DNA of 64,000 nt. It comes from an uncultured Flavobacteriales bacterium (GTDB lineage: Bacteria; Bacteroidota; Bacteroidia; Flavobacteriales; BACL11). This document shows positions 52,520 to 62,900 of this stretch, in pieces. A program made the position numbers and the translations under genes. The notes under the pieces were generated by a model. The model ran no database searches, was not told where the DNA came from, and worked only from the letters and a program-made list of their open reading frames with translations. Each line of letters begins with the position of its first letter. Position 1 is the first letter of the stretch. The stretch lies in the NCBI GenBank assembly GCA_905478765.1, contig CAJQJY010000010.1, positions 1 through 64,000 of the forward strand, written 5' to 3'.

Positions 52520-53793
52520 TGAAGAAAGTATTAGTCATCACTTACTATTGGCCTCCAGCAGGAGGTTCAGGAGTGCAGAGGTGGTTAAAGTTTACAAAGT
52601 ATTTACCTAAATACGATTGGAAACCAATTGTTTATACTCCTGAAAATCCTTATTTTGAAGTACAGGATGAATCTTTGCTAAATGATATTACTTCTGAAGT
52701 TGAAATTTGGAAAACACCAATTTGGGAGCCTTATACGCTTAAAGATAAATTATTTGGTAAAGGAGAAAGCTCGCAAAGTGCTGGAGTTATTACTAATAAA
52801 AAATCATTGAAAAATAAGGTATTAAATTGGGTGAGAGGCAATGTATTTATTCCTGACCCTAAAATAAATTGGGTAAAGCCATCAGTAAAAGTATTACTTA
52901 AAAAAATAAAAGAGGAAGGGATTGAGCATATCATTACTACAGGTCCTCCTCATTCAATGCACTTGATTGGCTTAGGACTAAAAAAAGCAATACCTAACTT
53001 AAAATGGATAGCTGATTTCCGTGATCCATGGAGTGAATTGGATTTATTGGATGAATTTAACCTTAGTAGCTCTTCTACAAAGAAGCATAAGGATTTAGAA
53101 AAGGAAGTTTTACAAACAGCTGATGTTGCCTTAACGGTTAGCGAAACTTGGGTAGATGATTTAAAACGACTTGGAGGGGGTAGAGTGGAGTTAATTACTA
53201 ATGGTTATGATGTAGCTGATTTTGAGCTAAAACCAAAAACGAATAATGAGTTTATTATTGGGCATTATGGTTTATTGAATCACCTTAGGAACCCTAAAAA
53301 TTTATGGAAAGCATTAGCAGATTTATGTACTGAAAATACTGATTTTAATGATAAACTCAAAATTCATTTGTCAGGTAATATTGATGGAGAAATATTGGCT
53401 GAAATAGAAACTTATCCTCAACTAAAAGGCAAAGTAAAGCAATTAGGTTACATTTCGCATGCAAAGGTCTTACATCAGTATAATGAAGCTGATTTACTAT
53501 TATTATTGTTGTTTAATTCTAAAAGCGGTGTAGGAAATTATCCAGGAAAAATATTTGAATATTTTGCTGCCCAAAAGCCAATTTTGGCTTTTGGTCCAGA
53601 AGGGAGTGACACTCAAAAACTGATTGAAAAAACAAATACTGGAATGTATTTTTCTTATGCAGAAACAAATTTAAAAAATGATTTTTTAAGATTGTTTAAA
53701 AAGGAAGTAAATTTTTCTCTTGAAAATAATGAAGATTTCACAAGACAAAAACTTAGCCATGATTTAGCGAATCTTTTAAATACTTTAAGTTAA
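52519..53793 (+). CDS. GT4-like glycosyltransferase
   Basis: 424 residues, GT-B fold. N-terminal ITYYWPPAGGSGVQRWLKF (8-26) is the typical start; WIADFRDPWSEL and DVALTVSETW mark the first lobe; GHYGLLNHLRNPK, LGYISHAKVLHQYNEADLLLLL and SGVGNYPGKIFEYFAAQKPIL mark the donor lobe. Overlaps YfhO and the flippase by one base each. Likely adds a sugar to the glycan made by this cluster. Confidence 0.87.
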   Translation: MKKVLVITYYWPPAGGSGVQRWLKFTKYLPKYDWKPIVYTPENPYFEVQDESLLNDITSEVEIWKTPIWEPYTLKDKLFGKGESSQSAGVITNKKSLKNKVLNWVRGNVFIPDPKINWVKPSVKVLLKKIKEEGIEHIITTGPPHSMHLIGLGLKKAIPNLKWIADFRDPWSELDLLDEFNLSSSSTKKHKDLEKEVLQTADVALTVSETWVDDLKRLGGGRVELITNGYDVADFELKPKTNNEFIIGHYGLLNHLRNPKNLWKALADLCTENTDFNDKLKIHLSGNIDGEILAEIETYPQLKGKVKQLGYISHAKVLHQYNEADLLLLLLFNSKSGVGNYPGKIFEYFAAQKPILAFGPEGSDTQKLIEKTNTGMYFSYAETNLKNDFLRLFKKEVNFSLENNEDFTRQKLSHDLANLLNTLS

Positions 53794-55253
53794 TGGGGAT
53801 TATTAGAAACCAGAGCATTAAAAATTCAATTAGTTTTTATATTGGCATGTCGATCGGTGCGGTTAATACAGTTTTAATTTTCCCTAATGTGTTTAATGAT
53901 CAGCCTGAGCATTGGGGGCTTTTAAGCCTACTAGTTGCTTATGCTACTTTAATAGGTGCTTTTTCTTCTTTAGGTATCCCAAAAACTTTTATTCGTTTCT
54001 TTCCAGTAATTCAGGAAAAAGGACAGTTTTATTTTTTGAGTTTGATAACCCCTTTGTTTGGATTCTTACTTTGTTGTTTAGTATATTGGTTTTTAAAAGA
54101 GGAATTATTTTTATTATTAAATGCAAGCCCTCTTTTACAAGAGAATTTCTTTTACATTTTTTTGCTTGTATTTTTTATTAGTTTTTATGATGTATTAACT
54201 TCTGTTTCTCGTTCCTATTTGGATGCAGTAATTCCCATATTTCTGAATGAAGTATTTCATAAGCTATATTGTTTATTTATCTTAGTTCTTCATGGGTTTA
54301 AAATTGTTGATTTTACTACATTTTTGAAGTTGTATATAGCAGGTTTCTTTCTCAAGTTTTTGATATTATTTGTACTGCAATTGTATAAGGGAAACCTATA
54401 TTTAAAGCTTTCATTAGGTGCTTTAAAAATTAAGGAAATTATAGTATATGGTTTTTATGTTTTAATTGGTGGAGCATCTGTAATGTTTGTAAGCCGATTG
54501 GATATGCTAATGATTGGCGCATTATTAGGTTTAGAGCAAGTGGCATTTTATACACTAGCTTTTTATATTGGTTCAGTAATAAAAGTGCCAGGAAAATCAA
54601 TTGTTTCTATTTCGGTACCCTTATTAGCAAAAGCCTGGGAAGAGCAGAACTTCAAGCAAATTCAAACTATTTATTCTAAATCCTCTATTAATCAATTAAT
54701 AATTGGAGGCTTATTCTTTTTATGTGTTTGGATTAATATTGATGCTGTTTTTAGCATTCTACCTGAAAAATTTTCTCATGGAAAATGGGTAGTCCTTTAT
54801 ATAGGATTGGCACAATTATTTAATGTTGCTAGTGGGGTAAATGGATCTATTATTGTAAACTCAAAGTATTATAAATACGATTTGATTACGAATATACTAT
54901 TGGTTATTTTCACTGTTATTTCTAATTATATATTAATTCCAAAATATGGGATAAACGGAGCTGCAATGGCGACAGCACTTTCTGTGTTTTTATTTAATCT
55001 TATTCGTTTAATTCTTATTAAAGTAAAGATGGGCTTACAACCTTTTTCATTAAACACACTTTATACTGTTTTGATTTTATTAGGTGTATATGGTATCAGT
55101 ATTTATTTACCATTAAGCGGTAATTTATATATAGATATTATTTGGAAAATCTTTGTTGTTGTGACTATTTTTATTCCCTTATTGTTGGCGTTAGAACTAT
55201 CAGAAGATATTAATAAAATGGTTATTGATATTAGGAAAAGATTAGGTGTTTAG
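53793..55253 (+). CDS. Wzx-type lipid-linked oligosaccharide flippase
   Basis: 486 residues, 12-14 transmembrane helices, polysaccharide biosynthesis (MOP/MATE) family. Recognised by the hydrophobic pattern and by GGASVMFVSRLDMLMIGALLGLEQVAFYTLAFYIGS, a typical conserved helix pair. It would flip undecaprenyl-linked glycan to the periplasmic face. Overlaps the preceding glycosyltransferase by one base. Confidence 0.88.
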   Translation: MGIIRNQSIKNSISFYIGMSIGAVNTVLIFPNVFNDQPEHWGLLSLLVAYATLIGAFSSLGIPKTFIRFFPVIQEKGQFYFLSLITPLFGFLLCCLVYWFLKEELFLLLNASPLLQENFFYIFLLVFFISFYDVLTSVSRSYLDAVIPIFLNEVFHKLYCLFILVLHGFKIVDFTTFLKLYIAGFFLKFLILFVLQLYKGNLYLKLSLGALKIKEIIVYGFYVLIGGASVMFVSRLDMLMIGALLGLEQVAFYTLAFYIGSVIKVPGKSIVSISVPLLAKAWEEQNFKQIQTIYSKSSINQLIIGGLFFLCVWINIDAVFSILPEKFSHGKWVVLYIGLAQLFNVASGVNGSIIVNSKYYKYDLITNILLVIFTVISNYILIPKYGINGAAMATALSVFLFNLIRLILIKVKMGLQPFSLNTLYTVLILLGVYGISIYLPLSGNLYIDIIWKIFVVVTIFIPLLLALELSEDINKMVIDIRKRLGV

Positions 55254-55275
55254 TGTTTTTTTATTAATTAGAACC

Positions 55276-55283
55276 TATCTTTG
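55276..55283 (+). promoter_or_regulatory. -7 element of the second glycan sub-operon
   Basis: TATCTTTG, perfect TAnnTTTG, in the only real gap inside the glycan cluster, 20 bases before the ATG at 55304. It suggests that 55304-58946 can be transcribed separately. Confidence 0.55.
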
Positions 55284-55303
55284 TACTACTCTAATGAAAG
55301 TGA

Positions 55304-56344
55304 ATGTCTAAAAAAAAGATAATATTTATTTACCCAGGATTATATACCTTTATTCAGACAGAAATAAAGTTACTTTCTGATGAATATCAATTAATATCAA
55401 TTAATCAAGGATGGTCTAAAAAGCTGCTATTGCCTTTTAATTTATTAATTCAGTTTTTTTTCTTGTTATTTAACATGCATAAAGTTGAGTGTATTTTAAT
55501 TTCTTTTGGTGGGTATAGCTCTTTTTTACCTTCTTTGTTAGGTAATTTATTTGGGAAAAAAGTTGCTATTATTGTGCATGGTACTGATTGTGTAAGTTTT
55601 CCTGAAATTAATTATGGTAATTTAAGAAGTCCTTTGTTGCGTTATTTTACAAAGAAATCCTATCAGTGGGCTAGTATAATACTTCCTGTTAGTGAATCAT
55701 TAGTTTATACTGAAAATAATTATTTTTCTTCTGCTACTTTGAAGTTTGGTTACACGCATCATTTGTCAAACATTAATACTCTTTATAAAGTTATACCAAA
55801 TGGCTTAATAACAGGAGATTGGAATGTAGTAAGTAAAGCTAAAATAGAGAATAGTTTTATTACAGTAATGACTTCTAATCAAACTGAAAGGAAAGGGGCT
55901 AACTTAATAGCTGAAGTTGCATATAAATCACCAAAATGTATTTTTTATATAGCTGGATGCGATAGAATTAAAGGAATTGATTCTTTGCCAAAAAATGTGA
56001 TTTTTTTAGGAATGCTTTCTTCAGATGAGTTAAAAAATTACTATAATAAAACTCAATTTTATTTTCAACTATCAAACTTTGAAGGTTTTGGTGTTGCTTT
56101 ATGTGAGGCAATGTTATGTGGCTGTATTCCAATTGTTTCAAATGTTAATTATTTACCAAATATTGTTGGTGATTCAGGCTTTGTATTGTTGAAAAGAAAT
56201 TCAGAAATGTTATTTGGTTTAATGAATACAGCATTAAATTCTGATTTAATTAATTTAGAAGAAAAAGCAAGAAATCGAATTTTAGATAATTTTTCTGCTG
56301 AGAATAGACAAAGATTATTAATTTCGACTTTGAAAAATTATTAA
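55304..56344 (+). CDS. GT4 family glycosyltransferase
   Basis: 346 residues. Donor-lobe signature NFEGFGVALCEAMLCGCIPI (about 258-277) with the E-x7-E pattern; VIPNGL and TSNQTERKGANL also fit. First gene of the AT-rich stretch 55304-58946. The stop overlaps the next ATG (TAATG). Confidence 0.87.
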   Translation: MSKKKIIFIYPGLYTFIQTEIKLLSDEYQLISINQGWSKKLLLPFNLLIQFFFLLFNMHKVECILISFGGYSSFLPSLLGNLFGKKVAIIVHGTDCVSFPEINYGNLRSPLLRYFTKKSYQWASIILPVSESLVYTENNYFSSATLKFGYTHHLSNINTLYKVIPNGLITGDWNVVSKAKIENSFITVMTSNQTERKGANLIAEVAYKSPKCIFYIAGCDRIKGIDSLPKNVIFLGMLSSDELKNYYNKTQFYFQLSNFEGFGVALCEAMLCGCIPIVSNVNYLPNIVGDSGFVLLKRNSEMLFGLMNTALNSDLINLEEKARNRILDNFSAENRQRLLISTLKNY

Positions 56345-56862
56345 TGAAAAATATTAAATATATACCAATAATTGATGAGCTAGCTACCTTTATTCTGAAT
56401 AGGGCTAGAGCCTACAAAAAGAGAAGACTTTTAAAAAACGAAAATATTCATTCATCAGTTAGAATTGGTAATGATTGTTTGATAGACAAGAATGTTTATA
56501 TAGCTCAAGGAACTTATATTGGTGGTGGTGGAAAGTTATATGCTGGAGTTGAATCTAAAATTGAAATTGGGAAGTATTGTGCTATTGGGTATAATGTTCA
56601 TATAAAGGCTAGATCTCATGATCTGAAAAGACCTACTTCAACTGGTTTGATTAAACATTTAAGAATTGAAAAAGATATTAAAATTGGTGATTTTGTTTGG
56701 ATAGGAGATAATGTATTTATTAAAGAAGGTGTTAGTATTGCTTCACATGCTATTATTGCAGCTAATAGTGTTGTAGTTAAAAACGTTAATGAAAAAGAGA
56801 TAGTTGGAGGAGTCCCGGCAAAACATATTAGGATTAATAATTCTTTAATCGATAGCTATTAA
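56344..56862 (+). CDS. Left-handed beta-helix acyl/acetyltransferase (WbbJ-like)
   Basis: 172 residues. Hexapeptide repeats from about 35 to 160 (VRIGNDCLIDKNVYI, IEIGKYCAIGYNV, IGDFVWIGDNVFIKEG, IASHAIIAANSVV, IVGGVPAKHIR). SHD at about 96-98 gives the catalytic His. It probably O-acetylates a sugar of the glycan. One-base overlap with the preceding glycosyltransferase. Confidence 0.88.
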   Translation: MKNIKYIPIIDELATFILNRARAYKKRRLLKNENIHSSVRIGNDCLIDKNVYIAQGTYIGGGGKLYAGVESKIEIGKYCAIGYNVHIKARSHDLKRPTSTGLIKHLRIEKDIKIGDFVWIGDNVFIKEGVSIASHAIIAANSVVVKNVNEKEIVGGVPAKHIRINNSLIDSY

Positions 56863-56887
56863 AATATAATAATATAAAAAATAATTT

Positions 56888-57451
56888 ATGTTAATCACAA
56901 TTCTTGGGCCTGATGGTACTGGAAAAACAACTTTAGCAAAATTAATAGCCGAAAAATATTTTAATATTGATTATATTTATTTTGGGAATAATTTAGATAG
57001 CAGAAAATATAGGTTTTTTAGTAATTTTCTTTATGCTAATCATGAGGGGAAGGTATATACATTTTTGAAATACATTTTTATTTTTATTAATGATTTTTAT
57101 TACTTCAGTTTAGCACGTAATAAACATCTTATATCGGATAGATGTCCTATTGATAAATACATAGGAACAATTATTAGTAAAGATAAGTATAGAAATTTAT
57201 TTCATAAGTATACATTGAAATTATTTCCTAATCCAGATTATGTTATTTTATTGCAAGGTGATCCAGCTGTATTATATAAAAGGAAAGAAGAGATATCAGA
57301 AAGTAAGATTATAAGTTATATTAATTTGTATGAAAAATATATACAATCTAGAAATATAAATTTTCATGTGATTGATACTACAAAAAATAATATTCTACAA
57401 ACACTCAGCCTCGCATCAAAACAAATAGAAAAAGTATTAAGTGAGGGCTAA
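56888..57451 (+). CDS. P-loop kinase related to thymidylate kinase
   Basis: 187 residues. Walker A GPDGTGKTT (7-15), DR motif Asp84-Arg85 in LISDRCPIDKYIG, and a lid-like RKEEISESK. This resembles dTMP kinase, but the sequence between P-loop and DR motif (YIYFGNNLDSRKYRFFSN) differs from housekeeping Tmk. Its place in a glycan cluster argues for a specialised acceptor, perhaps a sugar or lipid. It overlaps the next gene by 11 bases. Confidence 0.72.
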   Translation: MLITILGPDGTGKTTLAKLIAEKYFNIDYIYFGNNLDSRKYRFFSNFLYANHEGKVYTFLKYIFIFINDFYYFSLARNKHLISDRCPIDKYIGTIISKDKYRNLFHKYTLKLFPNPDYVILLQGDPAVLYKRKEEISESKIISYINLYEKYIQSRNINFHVIDTTKNNILQTLSLASKQIEKVLSEG

Positions 57452-58163
57452 ACTAGAATATATATTCTCATATTTAGATGATAATGCTATTAAATATTTT
57501 CTTTTAAGACCAATTGATCTTAATAGCCATATTGAGGATATTGATTTAATTATTCCAAAACAAGGTTTTATGAAACTTGTAAAGGTATTGGATAAAGACT
57601 CAAAAAAAGTTCATTTTAAATATTCAAATGCTAATGAATCAATTCAACTATTCGTAAATGATGTTTTATTAGATATTAAATTTAACATTTGTTTTTTACC
57701 AAGGAAGAGTTTAATACTTAATGATAGTTTCCCATATTGCACTGTAGTGATAAAAGAGAATAGATATATATATCCTAGTATTGATGAAGATATGCTCTTT
57801 ACGTTTTGGGCTTATCATTTGCTACTTGACAAAGTGGATCCGACCTTATCTTCTACTTACTTAATGTTTAAAAACTGTTTCAGCATTACTTGGGATACTT
57901 TAATCAAAAGTAATTTCTTTATTAAATGGACTAATTTGATATTTAGAGAGAATAGTACTCAAGCGTTACAATTAGTTGCGTTATTTTTTAGTAATAAAAC
58001 AAATATTGCAAATCAAATTAATAATAAGAAACTACAAAAATTAGCAATTAAGAGCAATAGACTAAGTTTTAAATTTTATTTTGATAAATATTATTTTAAA
58101 ATACTTAGGTTGTCAGGTTTTATTAAAAGAAAAAGGTCTTTACAGGAAATAAATATTAAGTGA
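57441..58163 (+). CDS. Nucleotidyltransferase-fold protein (NTP_transf_5-like), function unknown
   Basis: 240 residues, GTG start overlapping the kinase gene by 11 bases. The N-terminal half follows the pattern of small nucleotidyltransferases: YFLLRPID, then ED33-I-D35-LIIP, then LLD79IKF, giving the three acidic positions. The usual Gly-Ser helix is not obvious. The C-terminal half is helical and Phe/Lys-rich without a known motif. It lies between a P-loop kinase and an APH-like protein in one operon. Activity is uncertain. Confidence 0.55.
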   Translation: MRAKLEYIFSYLDDNAIKYFLLRPIDLNSHIEDIDLIIPKQGFMKLVKVLDKDSKKVHFKYSNANESIQLFVNDVLLDIKFNICFLPRKSLILNDSFPYCTVVIKENRYIYPSIDEDMLFTFWAYHLLLDKVDPTLSSTYLMFKNCFSITWDTLIKSNFFIKWTNLIFRENSTQALQLVALFFSNKTNIANQINNKKLQKLAIKSNRLSFKFYFDKYYFKILRLSGFIKRKRSLQEINIK

Positions 58164-58166
58164 ATT

Positions 58167-58946
58167 ATGAAGTTTAATTGTTTCCCTAAAAAACAAGCAA
58201 TGTATCTTGTTTATTCTAACTATAAGGTTTTTAAATCTAGATTATTTAGCGATTTAATTTTACAGTCCTCTCCAAAGAATTCTATTTTTTATCGCATATT
58301 AAAATCAAGAATAGGCTTTTATGTTTCATCTGTTTTTAAGTACTCAATTAAACTGCCTACTAATAATTTGAACTATATAGGAATTATTAAAGATGTTAGG
58401 TTGGTTTTTTTTGAATTAGATGAAGATAATACTCCAATTAATGTCTGGAGAAAATCAGGAGATATGAGTTGGGTTAAAGAGAAGTTTATTGGATTTCAGT
58501 TAATATCATTATATACACTTGCTAATTTTAAGATAAGGTGTTTGTATATTGAAAAAGCTTTTAGTATTCACTGGAAAAATTTAAATAAAAACACTGTAGT
58601 TCATGGTGATTTTACACATTTTAATATACTGGTTGATATTAATGAGAAAATTAATTTCATTGATGATAAGTCACATATTAACTCTAGATTATTTGATTTT
58701 TTTTATTTCTACTCTTATTTGGAGCAGTGTTTGGAAAGGTGTAAGACAATTACAAAAGTTGATAAGTTAATTATCTTAAATAAATTAGAAGAAATGATTA
58801 TCAAAGTATGTAGTTATAATAATCAAATTAGTTTTAATAATGATTGTAGCACTATTATATTTCCTGTAAGTTGGGGGTTAAGAAATGAAAATAAACAACT
58901 ATATTTAGATAGGTTTAAAGAAAGAATTCTCATTAGAATTAAATAG
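58167..58946 (+). CDS. Aminoglycoside-phosphotransferase/choline-kinase-like protein
   Basis: 259 residues. The catalytic loop is VVHGDFTHFNIL (His146, Asp148, Asn153), followed by NFIDDKSHI (metal-binding Asp166/167) and LFDFFYFYSYLE. This is the C-lobe of the APH kinase fold. The N-lobe is short and I see no clear glycine loop. Likely phosphorylates a small hydroxyl compound such as a sugar of the surface glycan. Last gene of the AT-rich run; it nearly meets galE (4-base gap, convergent). Confidence 0.65.
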   Translation: MKFNCFPKKQAMYLVYSNYKVFKSRLFSDLILQSSPKNSIFYRILKSRIGFYVSSVFKYSIKLPTNNLNYIGIIKDVRLVFFELDEDNTPINVWRKSGDMSWVKEKFIGFQLISLYTLANFKIRCLYIEKAFSIHWKNLNKNTVVHGDFTHFNILVDINEKINFIDDKSHINSRLFDFFYFYSYLEQCLERCKTITKVDKLIILNKLEEMIIKVCSYNNQISFNNDCSTIIFPVSWGLRNENKQLYLDRFKERILIRIK

Positions 58947-58950
58947 AAAT

Positions 58951-59943
58951 TTACACTTTCCCTTTTTCCCAATCCCATGCAGATCTCATAGCTTCTTCTA
59001 GGCTTTCTTTGGCTTCCCAACCTAATTTAACTTGCACTAAACTGCCATTAGCGTATATTTGTTCTATATCCCCAATTCTTCTAGGGCCAATGGAGTAATT
59101 GATTATTAGATTATTGGTTTTCTCAAAAGCCTTTATTGCATCTAATACGCTTACTCCAATGCCTGTACCTACATTAAATGCATGTTTACCTGGGTTATTA
59201 ATTAGAAAATCCATTGCTTTAACATGTGATTTTGCTAAATCCACCACATGAATGTAATCACGAACACAAGTTCCGTCAGGGGTGTTGTAGTCATTCCCAA
59301 AAATAGTAATTTTCTTTCTTTTCCCAATAGCAACTTCTGTTATGATAGGAACTAAATTACTGGCTCTGTCAGCTGAGCAATCCCCAATTAAAGCAGAAAA
59401 GTGGGAGCCAATAGGATTGAAATACCTAAGTGCAACACTGTTGCAAGTATCGTTCTTTAGGATGCCTTCACAAATTTGCTTTGTTTCTCCATAAGGAGAT
59501 TCAGCTTTCTTGAATGGAGCGTTTTCAGCAACTGGTAAAACATCAGGCATGCCATATACAGTACAAGAGGAGGAGAAGATGATATTCTTCACCTTATATT
59601 TTCGCATACATTCTAAAAGCACCTTCAATGAACCAATATTATTGTCGTAATACTTTTGTGGGTTTTGTGATGATTCTTCTACTGATTTGTAGGCTGCAAA
59701 ATGTATAGCACCTTCAATAGTCCCTTCTTCAGAAAATACTTTATCCATACCAACTTTATCAGTACAGTCAGTATTATGCCATTTTATTTTATTACCTGTA
59801 ATTTTCTCAATCCCCTCAATATTTTGAATGGAGGTGTTACATAGATTATCTACTAAAATCGGCGTGTAGCCTGCTGAAGTTAGTTCAACTACTGTGTGTG
59901 AGCCAATATATCCAGCACCTCCTGTTACTAATATTTTTCTCAT
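58951..59943 (-). CDS. galE: UDP-glucose 4-epimerase
   Basis: 330 residues, extended SDR. NAD motif GGAGYIGSH (8-16), catalytic Ser124-126 region (FSSSCTVYG) and Y151-x3-K155 (PYGETK). RYFNPIGSH and CVRDYIHVVDLA are typical of GalE. It makes UDP-galactose, a possible donor for the adjacent glycan cluster. Its ATG overlaps the stop of the M1 peptidase gene by one base, so it is translated from that mRNA. Confidence 0.95.
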   Translation of the reverse strand: MRKILVTGGAGYIGSHTVVELTSAGYTPILVDNLCNTSIQNIEGIEKITGNKIKWHNTDCTDKVGMDKVFSEEGTIEGAIHFAAYKSVEESSQNPQKYYDNNIGSLKVLLECMRKYKVKNIIFSSSCTVYGMPDVLPVAENAPFKKAESPYGETKQICEGILKNDTCNSVALRYFNPIGSHFSALIGDCSADRASNLVPIITEVAIGKRKKITIFGNDYNTPDGTCVRDYIHVVDLAKSHVKAMDFLINNPGKHAFNVGTGIGVSVLDAIKAFEKTNNLIINYSIGPRRIGDIEQIYANGSLVQVKLGWEAKESLEEAMRSAWDWEKGKV

Positions 59944-62900
59944 TATAATGCTCTATTGATTCCGATTAACCATCTCATCTGCACAAAATCCTCATCAGAT
60001 GCTGGTGCCTTATTTAAGAAAAATGGCATATCAAATCTGATAACTAAAGGTCTTACAGTTTCAAGCGGTCTAAAGTTACTGAAAGTATAAGTAAATCCGA
60101 TTCCTGCATCTGCTCTTAAATCAGAAAAAGAAGTTTTGTAATTTTCCTTAGTTAAAACCTCATTACTAATGATACCAGCATCAGCAAAAAGGTAAGAAAC
60201 TATATTATTTTTTCTAATAGAATATGGCAAATAAGCGGTAAAATCAATTTCAGTATTAAATGCAACTCCACTTGTTCCATTATAGTTATAAGATGCAATT
60301 GTTCCATCTTTATTAAACTCTGGAGCTAAGTATCCTGAGTAACCTCTTAAGTTTAAACCTCCTGCTGAGTGAAAATAATTTGTTGTGTAGTCATAGTTCA
60401 TAAAGTCACCTGGTACAATTCCTTCTGCTCTTGTAAATTTAGAATTCATCATTTCTTCATTGTTAGCACCCGCTAAAACTACTTTGCTTTCTTCTGCCCA
60501 ATTATTACCTGTTCCTAATTGAAAATAGGCTCTAGTTTTTATTTTTAGTTTTTTAACTTTATTATTGTTATTAGCCGTAAGGATAAGTTTGTTGTAATCG
60601 TAAGCACTACCTAATGCTGATGTTTGGAGCTTTAAATTAAGTGTACCTTTACCGTAACTATAATCGTAATTGCACTCTAAATCTACATCAATCCTATTGT
60701 TCATTTTTCGCAAATCCCAACCTGCATTAATTAAATAATTATCATTTACTCTGTATAAAGATAAAAAGTCAACTGTAAGTTTATTGTTTCCTTTACTGTC
60801 TGATTTTACCAAGCTAAGTTTGTTTGTGTATAAACCAGCTAAGAATCTTGTGTTAAGTTTTACTCTAGTATTTAAAGAAACTTTATCTAAGTTAGTGTTG
60901 TAGTTTAATCTGTAAGAATAGAAGTCATAATCATTATTATTTGCAATACTATTTTTTTGTAAAGCTCCTGTGTTAAACCAAACGCTTGCATCAAATAAAT
61001 GATGATGTCTCATGTATCCTCCATTCAGGTTTAATCCCACCTTCAATCCATCATAATTATTCCACCATAAATCTGGTCGGTATTTTATTTCATAATTTGT
61101 CCAGTCTGGATATTGGTATAATTTATGGTCAAAACTAAATGTAGTATTACATTTAGAATTATTGTCAGGCATGTAAGCGTCAGCTAATCTACCACTTGGA
61201 TCAATAATTACTTTTTCAATTCCTGATGGAATATTTAAGGTAGTTGTATAATAAGGGTGAATTAGATCCCAACCGTGCCATTTATCTAATACTGTAGCAT
61301 CAGTCTTTTTTACAAACCAGTTATTAGGTATATGGTAATCGTAAGAATTTCCATCTTTTGCAATTACTTTAAAATCAATTGGCATCTGCATTCTAGACTT
61401 CCTTTCAAAAGTTACTGTATTTCCTTTTACTTTTACTGAATAATCAATTCGTTTTGTTGATTCTAACCATTGGTCAAAAAACCAGTTTAAATCTACTTTT
61501 GTATACTGAATAACGGTATTTCTAAAATCCTCAGTATATGGGTGAGCCATCTTCCAAGTGTTAAAATAATGTTTCATAGCATCAAGGAACAGCTCATCTC
61601 CCAAAACATATTGAAGATTATAAAGCATTGATGCAGTTTTGTAGTACACATGCCTGTAGCCACCACCATGGCTTAAAGCTCCATTAAAACAATCTGAGTG
61701 AGTTGCAATTACAGGGTCATTATATTTTGTTGCATCGTTTATGTAAGCAGAATAAACTCGACTGTCAATTGCTTTTGTAGGCTTCTCAAAATGAGCTTTA
61801 TATTTATCTGTGGTTTTATTTGTAACTAGATACTCCCCATCAATTTTTATTAGACCCCATGCAGTTAAGAATTGAGTAAAGCCTTCATCTAATAATGCTC
61901 TGTAGGTTTCATTATTACCAACTTGTCCAAAGAACCAATTGTGCCCTATTTCATGAACTAGAAGTCCTCTGTAGCTAGGATCTTCACCGCTATCTAAAGT
62001 AAGCATAGGATATTCCATTCCTGACCTTGCGTCAGCAACAATCATTTTATGATATGTATATCTTCCAAAATCTTCTGAGAAAACCTTAATAATTTCTGCA
62101 GCATATTCAGCCGCATTCTGCCACCTACTTGCGTGTGGCTCTTGCGCTAAAGAATAACAAACTTTATCCTGCCACCAAGCTTCTCCAATACGGTATGTTG
62201 GATCTGCTGTAAAGGAGAAATCATGTACATTCTCTGCATGAAATTTCCATATTTTTCTTTCTCCTTTTATGTAAGGTGTAATCACTGAAGGAGTAGAATT
62301 CCATAGTTTATCTTTAAAATTTTCTATATCTAGTTTTTCTCTTAATTCTTTTGGTAATACTTCATCTCTATTTAATAAAAAACCAGTAGCACCTACAACA
62401 AAATTAGAAGCAAAATCAAGCTCTACATCAAATCCACCAAAATTACCATAAAACTCTTTACCTAGATGTTGGTCTTTTGTCCAACCAAATTTTGCGTCAT
62501 AAACACAAATTCTGGGGTACCAATGTACTCCATTATAGTGTTTGAATCCCCAAGAATTAAAAATAGCCATTCTTCTTCTAAGATCTCCACTGTCAAAATA
62601 AGTTTTAAACTCAATATCAAAGGTGATACTGCTATTAGTATTAAGAGTATTTGGTAAGTAAACTTTTAAAATGGTATTATCTAATTCTGTTTTTACATTT
62701 AGCCCATTAACAGTAATGTCATTAATTACGGTTCCTAGTTTTTGAGATTCATATTCTCCATATTTTGGATTCTTTCCATTCTGAAATTGCAGTTCTTCAA
62801 GGTAAGAATCTGGCTGGAATGCATTTTGATATAAATGAAAATACACAACATTTAGTTCATCTGGGGAATTATTGGTATAAATTAATTGCTCAGTAGCAGA

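Noticed and set aside
50081-58946. Complete O-antigen or capsule locus
   Set aside because: No polymerase (Wzy), initiating transferase or export (Wza/Wzc) gene is present, so only a partial glycan cluster can be claimed.
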